A stretch of DNA of 64,000 nucleotides from an uncultured Myxococcales bacterium (GCA_937980205.1 CALJKW010000064.1:62001-126000); one strand, 5' to 3'. Positions 1 through 8,696 are shown, counted from the stretch's first letter. The notes: generated by a model not told the origin, from the sequence alone. Made by a program: numbers and translations.

Positions 1-446
1 GCCTCCTCGAGATCGTCGACGTCGAAGTTGCTCACGCCCCAGCTGCGAATCTTGCCGTCTTCCACGAGCTGCTCGAAGGCGTTGAACGTCTCCTCGAGCG
101 GGTACGCGCCGCGCCAGTGCAGCAGGTAGCAGTCGAGCCGATCGGTGGCGAGGCGGCGCAGCGATCGCTCGCACGCCGCGATCGTGCCCTCGTAGCTCGC
201 GTTCCCCGGCACGACCTTCGACACGAGGAACACCTCGTCGCGGCGCCCCTCGAGCGCCTCGCCCACCAGCTCCTCGGCCGCGCCGTCGCCGTACATCTCG
301 GCGGTGTCGACGTGCGTGAGCCCGAGATCGATCCCGCGCCGCAACGTCTCGATGGCGCGCCTCCGCGGAGTCTGTTCGAGGTGCCACGTGCCCTGGCCGA
401 TGACGGGCACGTGCCAGGCCGTTGCGCCCCAGCGCCGCGTCTTCAT
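1..446 (-). CDS. Aldo/keto reductase (3' part beyond window)
   Basis: NAD(P)H-dependent carbonyl reductase of the aldo/keto reductase TIM-barrel family. The first 148 residues are visible. The family tetrad is present: D45 and Y50 in HVDTAEMYGDG, K75 in LVSKV, H108 in YLLHW. A GVSNFD motif follows near the window edge. The ATG (446-444) overlaps the stop of the upstream oxidoreductase gene in an ATGA, so the two are translationally coupled and probably act on related carbonyl compounds. The C-terminal cofactor-binding part lies outside the window. The substrate cannot be told. Confidence 0.88.
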   Translation of the reverse strand, partial: MKTRRWGATAWHVPVIGQGTWHLEQTPRRRAIETLRRGIDLGLTHVDTAEMYGDGAAEELVGEALEGRRDEVFLVSKVVPGNASYEGTIAACERSLRRLATDRLDCYLLHWRGAYPLEETFNAFEQLVEDGKIRSWGVSNFDVDDLEE

Positions 447-1210
447 CGCCGTCCTCCAGTGACACCGTTCTTCACCTGCACCGCCAGCTTCCCGAGATGA
501 TGCGCCCGGACGTCGTGGAGCGCACGCGGCACCTCCTCCAGCGGATACGAGCCGTACAGCTCGGCGTGGAAGGGCCCCTTGCCGATCAGCTCGTTGAGCC
601 TGTTGAACTTGTCGGGGTGGGGCTCGCCGTCGTAGGCGATCACCCGCACGCCCCGCGGCGCCTTCGGCTCGGGCTCGACCCCGTTCGGGTACACGACCCG
701 TCCCGCGTGCCGCATGTTCTTCAGCTCTCGCTCCCAGCCGTCGCGGCCCGACGCCACCAGCGCCGCGTGGTCACCGTTGGGCGAAAATTCATGGGCGGCC
801 TTGGCGACGTCGTCGCGGTGACCATCGACCGCGCGATCGGCGCCCAGGCGCTCGACGAGCTCGACGCCGTCCGGCCCAGAGGCCACCGCGAAGACGCGGG
901 CCTCGAGCCGCTTCGCAAGCTGCACGGCCAGATGGCCGATGCCTCCGCTCGCGCCGAAGATCACCAACGCCTTGCCTTCACCGTCGGAGCCGAACACGCG
1001 CGGGAAGTGCGGCTTCATGTCGAGGAGCTCCCCGGTCACGATGTCCGGATCCCAGTTGCCGACCCCGGCCAGCTCGCTCTGGATCAAGATCTCCCTGTCG
1101 CCCGGCTTGGGCACACGGAGCTGTTCGATGCGAAGTACTTTTTCAGGCGGCCCGAACTCTTCGATCGCCGCCGCCTTCATCACTTCAGGAATCTGCACTG
1201 CGTTCTGCAT
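443..1210 (-). CDS. Quinone oxidoreductase/alcohol dehydrogenase-like protein with internal deletion
   Basis: Medium-chain dehydrogenase/reductase, zinc-independent quinone-oxidoreductase type, 255 aa from an ATG at 1210 preceded by TTGAGG. An ATG at 1180 is the alternative. The N-terminal GroES-like start (MKAAAIEEFGPPEKVL) and the Rossmann nucleotide-binding segment (VIFGASGGIGHLAVQLAKR) are clear. They are joined directly: GSDGEG runs into KALVIFG, without the roughly 60-65 residues that normally complete the catalytic domain. The reading frame is intact. It is either a shortened variant or a decaying gene. It overlaps the aldo/keto reductase start by 4 nt. Confidence 0.72.
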   Translation of the reverse strand: MQNAVQIPEVMKAAAIEEFGPPEKVLRIEQLRVPKPGDREILIQSELAGVGNWDPDIVTGELLDMKPHFPRVFGSDGEGKALVIFGASGGIGHLAVQLAKRLEARVFAVASGPDGVELVERLGADRAVDGHRDDVAKAAHEFSPNGDHAALVASGRDGWERELKNMRHAGRVVYPNGVEPEPKAPRGVRVIAYDGEPHPDKFNRLNELIGKGPFHAELYGSYPLEEVPRALHDVRAHHLGKLAVQVKNGVTGGRR

Positions 1211-1625
1211 GACGACCTCAAGATGATCACCATGTAACCAGCGCCCCCGAGCGCACCCAGGGCGAATCGTTCCCATTGCGCGAGCACCGGCAACTGCCGC
1301 CAGTCCCAAGGCCGCGCTCGCGATCGTGTGGTCTGAGGCGTGTGGCGCTGACGACTTCGTGGATCACGGAGCCGATTCGTGCACCGTCGCGGGTATTACG
1401 ACCGCTGCACGACGGCGTCGAAGACGGCGTGGGGCGCGTGCCCGGCGAAGCAGCACAACGCCCCGCAGCACGCTCAGCGACTTCCGCCTGCCGTATGACG
1501 CGAGGTCCCGCGGCGGCGAGGACGTACCGCTCAGGTTCTCCTCGGACGCTGATCTCTCGCGTCCCGGTTCGATCCTACGAGCGCTAAAGCTCCCCAAGCC
1601 TGACAGCTCACGAACTAATTTGGTG
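1211..1625. other. Intergenic region without convincing gene
   Basis: About 415 bp between the oxidoreductase gene and a small HTH gene. Long open frames exist on both strands but have low-complexity Arg/Ala translations typical of GC-rich DNA and no family resemblance. No tRNA, clear terminator or repeat was seen. It may carry the divergent promoters of its two neighbours. Confidence 0.4.
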
Positions 1626-1961
1626 ATGCGGCTGCGGGTACCGTGGGCCGCGGCCGAGATCGGCTGGGGCAGGGTGAACCAGCGGAAGATCCGGCCGGCG
1701 GCGTTCCATGAGCGCGGCTGGCCGAACCCCGTGCGCCGAGCCAGGCGGTACGTGGCGGCGCTCGAGAGGCTTGGCTCGTACGGCAAGGTCGCGCGCTGGT
1801 ACGGCGTGACCCGCGAGGAGGTCTGGCAGTACGTGTCGATCGTACGCCGGCTGCCGCCCGACGTGATCGCGGAGGTGGAAAGCGCCGGCGACCCGATGCC
1901 GGATCGACGCTTCTCGTTGCGCAGGCTACTGGCGCGCGCCGGGCGCGCCGCCTCGCGTTGA
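1626..1961 (+). CDS. Small ParB/KorB-like HTH protein
   Basis: Predicted 111-aa basic protein. Residues about 35-85 (RRYVAALERLGSYGKVARWYG through the VSIVRRLPP segment) look like the helix-turn-helix of ParB/KorB-type proteins, in which a helix scans for the next HTH and is followed by a P-P-D-V-I segment. The second HTH protein in this window (13090-13536), which sits beside a serine integrase, has a related layout. The ATG at 1626 has no good Shine-Dalgarno sequence, and a GTG at 1623 is possible. It may be the remnant of an integrase operon. The function is unproven. Confidence 0.5.
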   Translation: MRLRVPWAAAEIGWGRVNQRKIRPAAFHERGWPNPVRRARRYVAALERLGSYGKVARWYGVTREEVWQYVSIVRRLPPDVIAEVESAGDPMPDRRFSLRRLLARAGRAASR

Positions 1962-2045
1962 GCCACGACGAGTCGTCACCGTGGTGATGGGGACGGCGCA
2001 CTGGCGATTCAGGCTTGTTGTTTCGCGGCTCACCGGGGCAATGTG

Positions 2046-3194
2046 ATGCGCGCGATGGCGAACAAGTGGACGATGAGACCGGCCCAGGTTGCGCCTGCCG
2101 GCTACGACGTCCTGCTGACCGATGTCGCCCGCGTGGTCGAGGAATCGCGACGTGCTGCGGCTCGCTCCGTGAACGCGATCATGACCGCGACGTACTGGCT
2201 CATCGGTCGGCGCATCGTCGAGGAAGAACAAGCAGGGTCCGCGCGAGCCCGATACGGCGAAGCGCTTCTCGAGCGGCTCTCGTCCGATTTGGTGCGGCGA
2301 TTCGGGCGCGGGTTTTCGGTCCGCAACCTTCGCCAGATGCGCGCCTTCTATCTCGCATGGCCAAATCGGCAGACGCTGTCTGCCGGATCCGAAGTCGGCC
2401 CGATCAAAGCCACTACCGCGATTCGGCAGACACCGTCTGCCGAAACTGGGCCTTCGGCATCGTTCCCGCTGCCGTGGTCCCACTATGCGCGGCTCCTTCA
2501 GGTTCCGAATCCGCTCGCGAGGGCGTTCTACGAGGTGGAGGCGCTCCGCGGAGGTTGGTCGTTCCGCCAGCTCGCTCGACAGATCGATTCACAGTTCTAC
2601 GAGCGCACGGCCCTCTCGCGAGACAAGGCGAAAATGCTCACGAAGGGCGCCCGCGCCCGGCCCGAGGATCACGTCACGCCCGAGGAAGAACTCAAGGATC
2701 CGTACGTCCTCGAGTTCCTCAACCTCAAGGACGAGTACTCGGAGAGCGACATCGAGGAGGCGCTGATCCAGCACCTCGAGGCATTCCTCCTCGAGCTCGG
2801 TGGTGACTTTACGTTCGTCGGCCGCCAGCGCCGACTCCGGGTGGGCGATGCCTGGTACCGGGTCGACCTGCTCTTTTTCCACCGGACGTTGCGCTGCCTG
2901 GTGGTGATCGACCTCAAGCTCGGCGAATTCACGCACGCTGACGCGGGCCAGATGCACCTGTACCTCAACTACGCCCGCGAGCACTGGACCATGCCGGAGG
3001 AGAACCCGCCGGTCGGGCTCATCCTGTGCGCGAAGAAGGATCACGCGGTCGCGAAGTACGCGCTCGAGGGTCTGCGCAACAAGGTGCTCGCTGCGGAGTA
3101 CCGGACCGCGTTGCCCAGGGAGCGGGTCCTCGTCGAAGAAATCGAGAAGACGCGAAGGCAGATCGAGGGGCGGCGCAAGGCTCGAAGCCGATGA
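2046..3194 (+). CDS. DUF1016/YhcG-family PD-(D/E)XK nuclease
   Basis: 382-aa protein with the N-terminal DUF1016 helical/winged domain (residues about 15-105) and a C-terminal PD-(D/E)XK domain. The domain core contains YRVDLLFFH (metal-binding Asp) and VVIDLKLGEF (D-x-K). Residues about 107-134 form a variable linker whose DNA holds two near-identical perfect palindromes (see the repeat entries). Starts at 2043 (GTG), 2046 and 2055 are all possible. The stop overlaps the ATG of the downstream primase-helicase (ATGA), so the two are probably made together. YhcG proteins occur in mobile and defence contexts, and here a nucleic-acid-targeting role is inferred. Confidence 0.85.
   Translation: MRAMANKWTMRPAQVAPAGYDVLLTDVARVVEESRRAAARSVNAIMTATYWLIGRRIVEEEQAGSARARYGEALLERLSSDLVRRFGRGFSVRNLRQMRAFYLAWPNRQTLSAGSEVGPIKATTAIRQTPSAETGPSASFPLPWSHYARLLQVPNPLARAFYEVEALRGGWSFRQLARQIDSQFYERTALSRDKAKMLTKGARARPEDHVTPEEELKDPYVLEFLNLKDEYSESDIEEALIQHLEAFLLELGGDFTFVGRQRRLRVGDAWYRVDLLFFHRTLRCLVVIDLKLGEFTHADAGQMHLYLNYAREHWTMPEENPPVGLILCAKKDHAVAKYALEGLRNKVLAAEYRTALPRERVLVEEIEKTRRQIEGRRKARSR
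2367..2385. repeat. Palindrome 1 inside DUF1016 gene
   Basis: Perfect 8-bp inverted repeat CGGCAGAC-GCT-GTCTGCCG. It lies inside the coding sequence and encodes part of the NRQTLSAG linker. A second, nearly identical palindrome lies about 55 bp downstream in the same frame. Confidence 0.9.
2422..2444. repeat. Palindrome 2 inside DUF1016 gene
   Basis: Perfect 10-bp inverted repeat TTCGGCAGAC-ACC-GTCTGCCGAA, encoding IRQTPSAE. It shares the CGGCAGAC/GTCTGCCG arms with palindrome 1. It reads as a REP-like mobile or mosaic element tolerated in a protein linker. Confidence 0.9.
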
Positions 3195-5758
3195 AACCAG
3201 AGCGTCAGCAGGCCAACGGCAACGAGCGCGCACCAACAGAGCAATCGCCGAGTCGCGAAGAGCTTCTCGAAGCCATCGCCGCCGAGAAGGTCGTGCTTGC
3301 ACGACTCGAACGAGAACAGGCTGATGCGCGAGCGAAGCTTGCTGCGCTCGAAGCCGCGCTCGCGTCGTGTGGAGCGGAGCCGCAGATCCGGGTTCAGCTT
3401 CCTGTGCCAATCGAAGCCCACGTCCCACGAACGTCTGCGGAGAAGGTGAAGCTCTTCCGTTCCTTGTTCCGCGGGCGAGAGGACGTGTTTCCGACTCGGT
3501 TCGTGGCGAAGAAGACCGGGAAACCCGGCTACGCGCCCGCGTGCCGGAACAAGTTCGTGAAGGGAGTGTGCGAACTCCCGAAGGTGAAGTGTGGCGAGTG
3601 CCCGAATCAGGCGTTCTTGCCGTTCGACGACGCCGCAGTCACCGGGCATCTCACCGGTCGTCACGTGATGGGCGTCTACCCGCTCCTCGACGATGAGACT
3701 TGCTGGTTCTTGGCGGTCGACTTCGACAAGGGCAGCTGGGTCGATGATGTCCGCGCGTTCGCGGCGACGTGCCGCCGCGTCGGGCTTCCTCCTGTGATCG
3801 AGAAATCGCGCTCGGGGAACGGGGCACACGCCTGGTTCTTCTTCTCTTCACCATTGCCCGCCAGCGTCGCGCGCAAGATGGGCTGCTACCTCATCACCGA
3901 GACCATGGCGCGCCGACACCAACTCAGCATGGACTCGTATGACCGCCTCTTTCCGAGCCAGGACACGATGCCGCGCGGTGGCTTTGGAAGTCTGATCGCA
4001 CTACCGCTCCAGCGGGAACCGAGGCGAAACGGCAACTCCGTCTTTCTCGACGAGCAGCTGCATCCGTACCCGGATGACCAGCAGTGGGCGTACCTCGCCA
4101 CGATTCCACGCATCGATCCGCGCACGGTGGCGATGATCGCGGGGGAGGCGACGCGCCACGGAGCGGTCATCGGCGTGCGGCTCGCTGAGACCGTGGGCGA
4201 CGACCCGACGCCGTGGGCACGTCTCCCCTCGCGGAAATCGAAGCCTTTGGTGATCACGCAGCCGCTACCTCCCAGGGTGAGGGCGGTCCTTGCGCAGAGG
4301 CTGTTCGTGGAGAAGGTCGGGCTGCCGTCGCCGCTGATCGATCAGATCAAGCGACTCGCGGCGTTTCAGAATCCGGAGTTCTACAAGAAGCAGAGCATGC
4401 GTCTATCGACGGCGACGACGCCGCGGGTCATCGCGTGTGCCGAGGATCTGCCGCAGCATGTGGGGCTACCGCGAGGTCGCCAGGTCGAACTCGAGACACT
4501 GCTCCGCGGTCACGGTGTCGCGCTAGATGTCGTCGATGACCGTGTTGCCGGAGAGGCTCTCGGTCATCGGTTTCGGGGCAAGCTGACATCGGTCCAAGAC
4601 CGCGCGGTGAAGGCACTTCTCGGGCATGAGATCGGCGTCTTCGTAGCGCCCCCAGGTGTCGGAAAGACCGTAGTTGGTACGTACCTCGTGGCCGAACGCG
4701 GCTGCAGCACTCTGGTCTTGGTCCACCGGCGTCCCCTCCTCGACCAGTGGCTTGCGCAGCTGGCGTTGTTCCTCGGGATCGAGCCGAAGGAGATTGGGCA
4801 GATCGGAGCCGGCAAGAAGACCGGGAACGGCAAGCTCGACGTGGCGATGATTCAGAGCCTGGTTCGCAGGGACAGGGTTGAGGATCTCGTCGCCGGTTAT
4901 GGCCAGGTCATCGTCGACGAGTGCCACCACGGCTCGGCCGCGTCGTTCGAGCGGGTGCTCGCGGAGGTGAAGGCCCGCTACGTCGTCGGTCTTACGGCGA
5001 CCCCGCAACGGCGCGACGGGCAGCATTCGATCGCCGAGATGCAACTTGGGCCAGTTCGCTTCGTGGTCGACCCGAAGAGCCAGGCGGCGCAACGGCCTTT
5101 CGCGCACACGCTGGTTGCGCGCGACACAGGCTTCAAGACGTCGGACGAGAGCCAGCTGACCATCCAGGATCTCTACGCGGCGCTTGCGGCCGACGAAAAG
5201 CGCAACCACCTCATTCTCGACGACGTCATTCAAGCCCTTGAGCAGAGGCGTTCTCCGATCCTGCTCACCGAGCGGCGGGATCACCTCGAGTTCTTCGCGG
5301 CCAAGCTCGCGAAGTTCGCGCGCAACCTCGTCGTTCTGCAGGGCGGAATGGGCGCCAAAGAGCGGCGCGGGGTCAAGGAGCGGCTCGCTGACATTCCGGA
5401 CAACGAGGAGAGGCTGCTCCTTGCGACGGGCAGGTACATCGGCGAAGGGTTCGACGACGCACGGCTCGACACGTTGTTCTTGGCGTTGCCCGTCTCGTGG
5501 AAGGGGACGCTGATCCAGTACACCGGTCGACTCCACCGCCTTCATCCGAGGAAGACCGAGGTTCGCATTTTCGACTACGTTGATCGCGACGTGCCGATGT
5601 TGCGTCGGATGTTCGAGAAGCGGCTGCGTGGGTACCGGGCGATTGGCTATGCACGCGGTGAGGCGCCCCTCGGATACGCTGCTCCGGCCCAGGAGACCGT
5701 GGTCGAGTACGACGACGACGTTATTCAGTCCCAGGTGGAGGCGGACGACTCCGGCTGA
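3191..5758 (+). CDS. TOTE-type primase fused to SF2 helicase
   Basis: 855-aa protein. Order: short coiled coil (about 20-60); zinc-binding Cys set (C118, C127, C134, C137); archaeo-eukaryotic primase core with LAVDFDK (D177, D179) and GNGAHAWFFF (H213); and an SF2 helicase with Walker A PPGVGKT (487-493), DECH (576-579), GLTATP and QYTGRLHRLHP (motif VI). This matches proteins annotated as TOTE conflict system primases, which are linked to defence against invading nucleic acids. The start was chosen at 3191 because it overlaps the nuclease stop (ATGA). A strong hairpin follows the gene. Operon with the DUF1016 nuclease. Confidence 0.88.
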   Translation: MKPERQQANGNERAPTEQSPSREELLEAIAAEKVVLARLEREQADARAKLAALEAALASCGAEPQIRVQLPVPIEAHVPRTSAEKVKLFRSLFRGREDVFPTRFVAKKTGKPGYAPACRNKFVKGVCELPKVKCGECPNQAFLPFDDAAVTGHLTGRHVMGVYPLLDDETCWFLAVDFDKGSWVDDVRAFAATCRRVGLPPVIEKSRSGNGAHAWFFFSSPLPASVARKMGCYLITETMARRHQLSMDSYDRLFPSQDTMPRGGFGSLIALPLQREPRRNGNSVFLDEQLHPYPDDQQWAYLATIPRIDPRTVAMIAGEATRHGAVIGVRLAETVGDDPTPWARLPSRKSKPLVITQPLPPRVRAVLAQRLFVEKVGLPSPLIDQIKRLAAFQNPEFYKKQSMRLSTATTPRVIACAEDLPQHVGLPRGRQVELETLLRGHGVALDVVDDRVAGEALGHRFRGKLTSVQDRAVKALLGHEIGVFVAPPGVGKTVVGTYLVAERGCSTLVLVHRRPLLDQWLAQLALFLGIEPKEIGQIGAGKKTGNGKLDVAMIQSLVRRDRVEDLVAGYGQVIVDECHHGSAASFERVLAEVKARYVVGLTATPQRRDGQHSIAEMQLGPVRFVVDPKSQAAQRPFAHTLVARDTGFKTSDESQLTIQDLYAALAADEKRNHLILDDVIQALEQRRSPILLTERRDHLEFFAAKLAKFARNLVVLQGGMGAKERRGVKERLADIPDNEERLLLATGRYIGEGFDDARLDTLFLALPVSWKGTLIQYTGRLHRLHPRKTEVRIFDYVDRDVPMLRRMFEKRLRGYRAIGYARGEAPLGYAAPAQETVVEYDDDVIQSQVEADDSG

Positions 5759-5765
5759 CGTCATC

Positions 5766-5793
5766 GACGGCCCGGATCGTTCGCCGGGCCGTC
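5766..5793 (+). terminator. Hairpin terminator after primase-helicase
   Basis: Perfect 10-bp stem GACGGCCCGG/CCGGGCCGTC with an 8-nt loop, 8 nt after the stop codon. There is no U-tract, as is common in GC-rich genomes. Confidence 0.7.
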
Positions 5794-6060
5794 AAGAATG
5801 CTCCGCATGCGGCGCTTCCTGCGAACGCTCTCGGTAAACGGGTTTGGGACAGATTCGGATGTTCGTACTGACCCACGACGGCGCTCGCACTGCGACTCCG
5901 AGAACTTGCGCCGAGAGTGCTGGGACAGATTCGCCGGTTCGCTCTGTCCCATCGTGGGTCCGTCGCCTCGGGATCGAGTGCCCTCGGGACACGTTGAGCG
6001 AGAGCGAGCCGTCCCGACTCCCCCTGGACTGTAGCGGGGAAGCGAGCCTGTGTGGTCCGC
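5794..6060. other. Intergenic region with repeated TGGGACAGATTCG
   Basis: The 13-bp sequence TGGGACAGATTCG occurs twice as a direct repeat (5845-5857 and 5921-5933). An inverted TGTCCCA core follows at 5945-5951. These share the GTCCCA core of the prophage promoter family but lack the downstream TTT block at the right spacing. No gene was recognised here. Confidence 0.6.
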
Positions 6061-6825
6061 ATGGACCAGGCCCCGCAGCCCGAAGACGCCGCCGCGATCA
6101 CCGAGCGCGAGGAACGACGCGCCGACGTGCAGCGGCGCATCGACGAGGTGGCCGGCGTGCTCGCCGAGACCCTGCTCGGCATGTGGCGCGCGAAGCACCG
6201 CGCCGAGCGCCGTGGGGAGCCTTGGCCGCCGCCGGAGCCGCCGAAGGTGGAACCGCCACCCACGCCGGGGCTGATCGAAAAGCCGAAGGGGCCACCGCGC
6301 CGAGTCTTCCGCGAGCTCGAGGCACGGGATGAGATGGTCGCGAACATGCTGCTGGAGATGACCTGGTTCCCCACGTCGGAGCTCTGGCTCGAGCCCGCGG
6401 GCGGAAAGCGGACGCGTGTCGTCCTGGAGTACGGCCGCGTCGTCATCGGCGTCGCGGTACTCGACGAGTACGGCGACGCCGCGGTGCTCCGGGCGCTCGC
6501 GGTCCGCGCGACCTGTCGGCGGCAGAAGCACGGCCGCGCGCTCGTCGAGTACATCGTGCGCCACGCGTACGAGGTCGGCGTCGGCCGCATGTACACCGTC
6601 AGCGCGACGCAGTGGTTCGTCGAGGCAGTCGGCTTCGAGCTTTGCAAGCGCACGATGTTGCCCGCGGACGCGCGTCGCCTCCCGGGCATCATCGACGCGC
6701 CCAGCAACGCCTTCGTCTTCGAGCTGAGGCCGACCCAGAACGGGCGTCGCGTGCCACGACGGAGCGTGCCGTGCTCGGCGGTCGAGGCCCTTTTGACCCG
6801 GTCCGAACTGAAGACGGTGCGCTGA
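6061..6825 (+). CDS. GNAT-family N-acetyltransferase with extra N-terminal domain
   Basis: 254-aa protein. The C-terminal half (about 120-225) is a GNAT fold: a VAVLDEYGDAAVLRALAV strand pair, then a basic R-x-x-x-x-G-R-A acetyl-CoA loop (CRRQKHGRALVEY) and VEAVGFELCKR near the end, resembling ArsN2-like acetyltransferases. The N-terminal about 45 residues (REERRADVQRRIDEVAGVL and on to LLGMWRAKHRAER) resemble the 61-aa prophage protein at 15936-16121. A Pro-rich linker joins the parts. The substrate is unknown. The ATG at 6061 was preferred to the GTG at 6052. No strong ribosome site was seen. Confidence 0.72.
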   Translation: MDQAPQPEDAAAITEREERRADVQRRIDEVAGVLAETLLGMWRAKHRAERRGEPWPPPEPPKVEPPPTPGLIEKPKGPPRRVFRELEARDEMVANMLLEMTWFPTSELWLEPAGGKRTRVVLEYGRVVIGVAVLDEYGDAAVLRALAVRATCRRQKHGRALVEYIVRHAYEVGVGRMYTVSATQWFVEAVGFELCKRTMLPADARRLPGIIDAPSNAFVFELRPTQNGRRVPRRSVPCSAVEALLTRSELKTVR

Positions 6826-6916
6826 AGCCGAGCGAGCGCGGACTCGCCGACGAGCGCCACCAGGGCGCCCACATTGGCCCAGGGCGCACCGAGGGCGCCG
6901 TGACGAGCGATGATGC

Positions 6917-7405
6917 TCATGGTTTGCTGGGTCCCGGCATCGTACGTGTGAGTGCGGTGACGATCCTGCTCTGCGCGCGCTGTCGCACGAGGGTCTTCAC
7001 GCGGTCGACCACGTTGCCGACGTCTTCGTAAACCTCATGCTCCCAGACTCGCACTGACAACCAGCCCAGCGCGGCCAGCTCCGCGTCTACCCTTTCGTCT
7101 CGGGCTCTATTGCGTCGCAGCTTCTCCTGCCAGAACGAGTCGTTCGCTCGCGGTTTCGTGTAGTGCTCGGGACACCCATGCCAGAAGCAGCCATCCACGA
7201 AGACCGCAAGCTTCGTCGAGCCGAAGGTGATGTCTGGCGTGCCGGGAAGCTTGCGTGCGGTGACACGATAGCGAAGCCCAGCCGACCAGAGAGCCCGCCG
7301 GAGGAGCAGTTCGGCATCGGTGTCCTTCGAGCGAACACGCGCCATTTGTTCCGATTTCGACAGCGGCGCCGGCCTCGCCGAGTGTGGTCGGCGCTTCGCA
7401 GTCAC
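6917..7405 (-). CDS. vsr: Very short patch repair endonuclease Vsr
   Basis: 162-aa DNA mismatch endonuclease that nicks T:G mismatches left by deamination of 5-methylcytosine. The family core is intact: SKSEQMARVRSKDT, the LPGTPDITF catalytic Asp segment, VFVDGCFWHGCPEH (zinc/His region) and the FWQEKLRRNRARDE helix. It is the last gene of the restriction-modification operon, starting 1 nt after the McrC-like stop. Its presence fits the two m5C methyltransferases upstream, whose product would otherwise be mutagenic. Confidence 0.93.
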   Translation of the reverse strand: MTAKRRPHSARPAPLSKSEQMARVRSKDTDAELLLRRALWSAGLRYRVTARKLPGTPDITFGSTKLAVFVDGCFWHGCPEHYTKPRANDSFWQEKLRRNRARDERVDAELAALGWLSVRVWEHEVYEDVGNVVDRVKTLVRQRAQSRIVTALTRTMPGPSKP

Positions 7406-7406
7406 G

Positions 7407-8696
7407 TCACGCAGCTCCTGCGGTCGCGGAACTTGCCGTGCTTGTCATGGCCGACATGGCCGACACACCGAGGTCCTGCAGCATGGCGATGATGTGATTG
7501 TCGAGGTTACGTACGTCGACGCCGTAGACCGAGGCACGGGCGCCCGTCACCGCGTCACCAAGAACTTGAACCTCGAAGTCGTCGGCCGGGAACACGAGGA
7601 ACGCTCGCGTCGCCGCGAAAGCGGAAGCGTGAACCAGAAGCTGGTAGACGTCGCTCGCGCCAGGGAGGCGGTTCCATTGCTTGTACTTGACGTCCCCGAT
7701 GCAGGGCGTCGTGGCCGCATGATGGACAACAAGGTCCGGGTTCGCTCGAAACGCGTCGCTTCTGGGAGGGAAGATCGGAGGGGGCGATGAGCGCCCTGCG
7801 ACGACGGTTCCGGCCGAACCGAGCATCGCCCGCATCGTCCCTCGAACTGCTCGCTCGAACAGAGACTCGAGGTTCAAGAACCAAGAGCGCGGTGCCGTTC
7901 CCCCCAAAGGCGTGTCGTGCTCGAAGCTCTCGTGCGCCAGGATGATGGCGGCGAGCGCGAGCATGTCGGCAAGGGCCTTGTCGGACACCGACTCAGCCAG
8001 CTTCTCGGCTTTGCGAGCAGCTTCCGCCCGTGCGCCAAAAAGCACCTCTGCGTTTCGACAATCGTCGAAGAGCAACGCCATCGTGCGAACTCGCGCGACG
8101 ACGTCGCGCGGCAACTGAATAAGCCGGCCGATTCGTTCGACCTCCCGGAGCGCAGCGAGAACGGTCCTGTTGATGGGCAGGTCAAACGTCACGGCGTTCT
8201 TGTCGAAGGCCGCCAAGTGCCTGAGGCCGCGAGCCCGGAGGCGCGCGGTCCGCGTCATGTCGAGCCGGCCACCGACGAGCGAACCCTTCATCGACAACTT
8301 CTCGTACGCGAACAGTCGACCGCACGCCGCGTAACGTCGAACCGCTTCCACGAAGTGGGTGACGAGCAGAGCGATCAGCGGGCCCAGCTCTGAGCTGGGA
8401 CCGGGAACGTGTTCGACCCGAAAGTCAGTGCCGGACGCGAAGTGAAGAAGCGCGGCCAACGAGCCCGAAACCTTCTCATGCAGCTCCAGGACGAGGCCGT
8501 CGGCTATCCGAGACCTGCCGACGTAGCAGCCCCCCGTCAGCCGCACACGTCCACCGCGAAGTTGCTCGACGGTGACAACCCCGCGCTCGACGAGACTCCA
8601 GAAGACGGGACTCCGCGAGACATCCCGCCATGCGGCGATCGTCAGGTCGACCGTTCCCCGTTCCGGTACCCGGATGACTTGCAGAGGTTCCGTCAC
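7407..8696 (-). CDS. mcrC: McrC-like PD-(D/E)XK nuclease subunit
   Basis: 429-aa protein resembling McrC, the nuclease partner of the McrB AAA+ motor. The N-terminal beta-rich part contains a McrC-like LRGGRVRLTGG segment. The middle has the KGSLVGGRLDMTRTAR and LPINRTVLAAL segments typical of the family. The C-terminal catalytic core reads RANPDLVVHH followed by IGDVKYKQW (D...D-x-K). ATG/stop overlaps with mcrB (ATGA) and near contact with vsr show one transcript. In this operon it probably cuts DNA lacking the methylation made by the upstream enzymes. That differs from classical McrBC, which cuts methylated DNA. Confidence 0.85.
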   Translation of the reverse strand: MTEPLQVIRVPERGTVDLTIAAWRDVSRSPVFWSLVERGVVTVEQLRGGRVRLTGGCYVGRSRIADGLVLELHEKVSGSLAALLHFASGTDFRVEHVPGPSSELGPLIALLVTHFVEAVRRYAACGRLFAYEKLSMKGSLVGGRLDMTRTARLRARGLRHLAAFDKNAVTFDLPINRTVLAALREVERIGRLIQLPRDVVARVRTMALLFDDCRNAEVLFGARAEAARKAEKLAESVSDKALADMLALAAIILAHESFEHDTPLGGTAPRSWFLNLESLFERAVRGTMRAMLGSAGTVVAGRSSPPPIFPPRSDAFRANPDLVVHHAATTPCIGDVKYKQWNRLPGASDVYQLLVHASAFAATRAFLVFPADDFEVQVLGDAVTGARASVYGVDVRNLDNHIIAMLQDLGVSAMSAMTSTASSATAGAA

